From assembly GCA_021780015.1 (NCBI GenBank), contig JAJXZN010000263.1, positions 1 to 6,702 of the forward strand: a stretch of 6,702 nucleotides of DNA. The letters are read 5' to 3'. The first letter of the stretch is position 1; each line of letters starts with the position of its first letter. This DNA is from Pseudomonadota bacterium. Its GTDB lineage: Bacteria; Pseudomonadota; Alphaproteobacteria; Rhizobiales; Beijerinckiaceae. A program made the translations under genes and the position numbers. Of the stretch, positions 6,570-6,702 are shown piece by piece. Below the pieces are notes generated by a model. That model searched no databases, was not told where the DNA came from, and was given only the letters and a program-made list of their open reading frames with translations.

Positions 6570-6702
6570 ATGGACGCCGGCGTGAGCGATTTGACTCGGG
6601 TAGCGTCGCCTCCTGTCGTGCAGAAGCCGCGACGGCCTCGTGCCGCATCCTGGTGCGCCGTTGGCAAACCGCCAACGGCGCGCGCCCGCCTGATCCTCGG
6701 CG
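6570..6702 (+). CDS. Probable ABC transporter permease, N-terminal fragment
   Basis: An open frame from the ATG at 6570 runs through the right edge, giving 44 complete codons (MDAGVSDLTRVASPP at the start, TARARLILG at the end). Only the expected cytoplasmic N-terminal tail is visible. It is basic, has a Trp-Cys-Ala segment, then an Arg-rich stretch leading into what looks like the first hydrophobic helix. This pattern and the position four bases after the receptor gene fit a BPD-type (SsuC/TauC-like) permease. GGAAAG at 6553-6558 is a weak, distant ribosome site, so GTG at 6582 in the same frame is an alternative start. The assignment rests mainly on context because no membrane segment is complete here. 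Confidence 0.6.
   Translation, partial: MDAGVSDLTRVASPPVVQKPRRPRAASWCAVGKPPTARARLILG
6655..6681 (+). repeat. Strong hairpin (11-base perfect arms) near the permease start
   Basis: GCGCCGTTGGC at 6655-6665 and GCCAACGGCGC at 6671-6681 are exact reverse complements separated by the five bases AAACC. The predicted RNA stem is GC-rich and very stable. It lies 90 bases after the receptor stop codon, inside the predicted N-terminal coding region of the permease. No T-run follows, so it is not a standard terminator. In ABC operons such stems can protect the upstream receptor message or reduce downstream expression; that role here is inference. Confidence 0.55.

Overview
The window is a GC-rich nitrogen-catabolism locus. 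Its codon use, NikR-type regulator and NitT/TauT-type transporter suggest an alphaproteobacterium, probably Hyphomicrobiales; this placement is inference. The ends cut through genes: the left edge lies inside a urea carboxylase-family gene and the right edge lies just after the start of a probable ABC permease gene. Coding density is high, and no tRNA, rRNA, CRISPR array or insertion sequence was seen.

Left half (1-4906, + strand): a large biotin-dependent carboxylase is missing about 155 N-terminal residues. It carries part of a biotin carboxylase domain, two carboxyltransferase-like domains and a biotin carrier domain. Its stop codon overlaps the start of an allophanate hydrolase with all three catalytic residues and an intact C-terminal domain. 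Together they form the urea amidolyase route, in which urea is carboxylated to allophanate and allophanate is cleaved to ammonia and CO2 without urease. In relatives the carboxylase may instead use guanidine.

Middle (4907-5569): a short convergent intergenic region is followed by a minus-strand, 159-residue regulator of the NikR fold. It has a ribbon-helix-helix DNA-binding domain and an ACT-like sensor domain. Two of the four expected nickel ligands are replaced (His to Arg, Cys to Thr), while the His-X-His pair remains. In the 87 bases between this gene and the divergent transporter gene is a perfect inverted repeat, GTATTACG-N12-CGTAATAC. Its spacing, GTATTA-N16-TAATAC, matches the NikR operator GTATGA-N16-TCATAC.

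Right part (5570-6702, + strand): a secreted NitT/TauT-type substrate-binding protein is followed by the N-terminus of its probable permease, with a strong hairpin near the start of the permease gene. The simplest reading is an uptake system and the enzymes that consume its substrate. The transporter is probably controlled by a NikR-fold repressor that senses something other than nickel, perhaps the nitrogen compound itself. That regulator and its operator are the most interesting content here.
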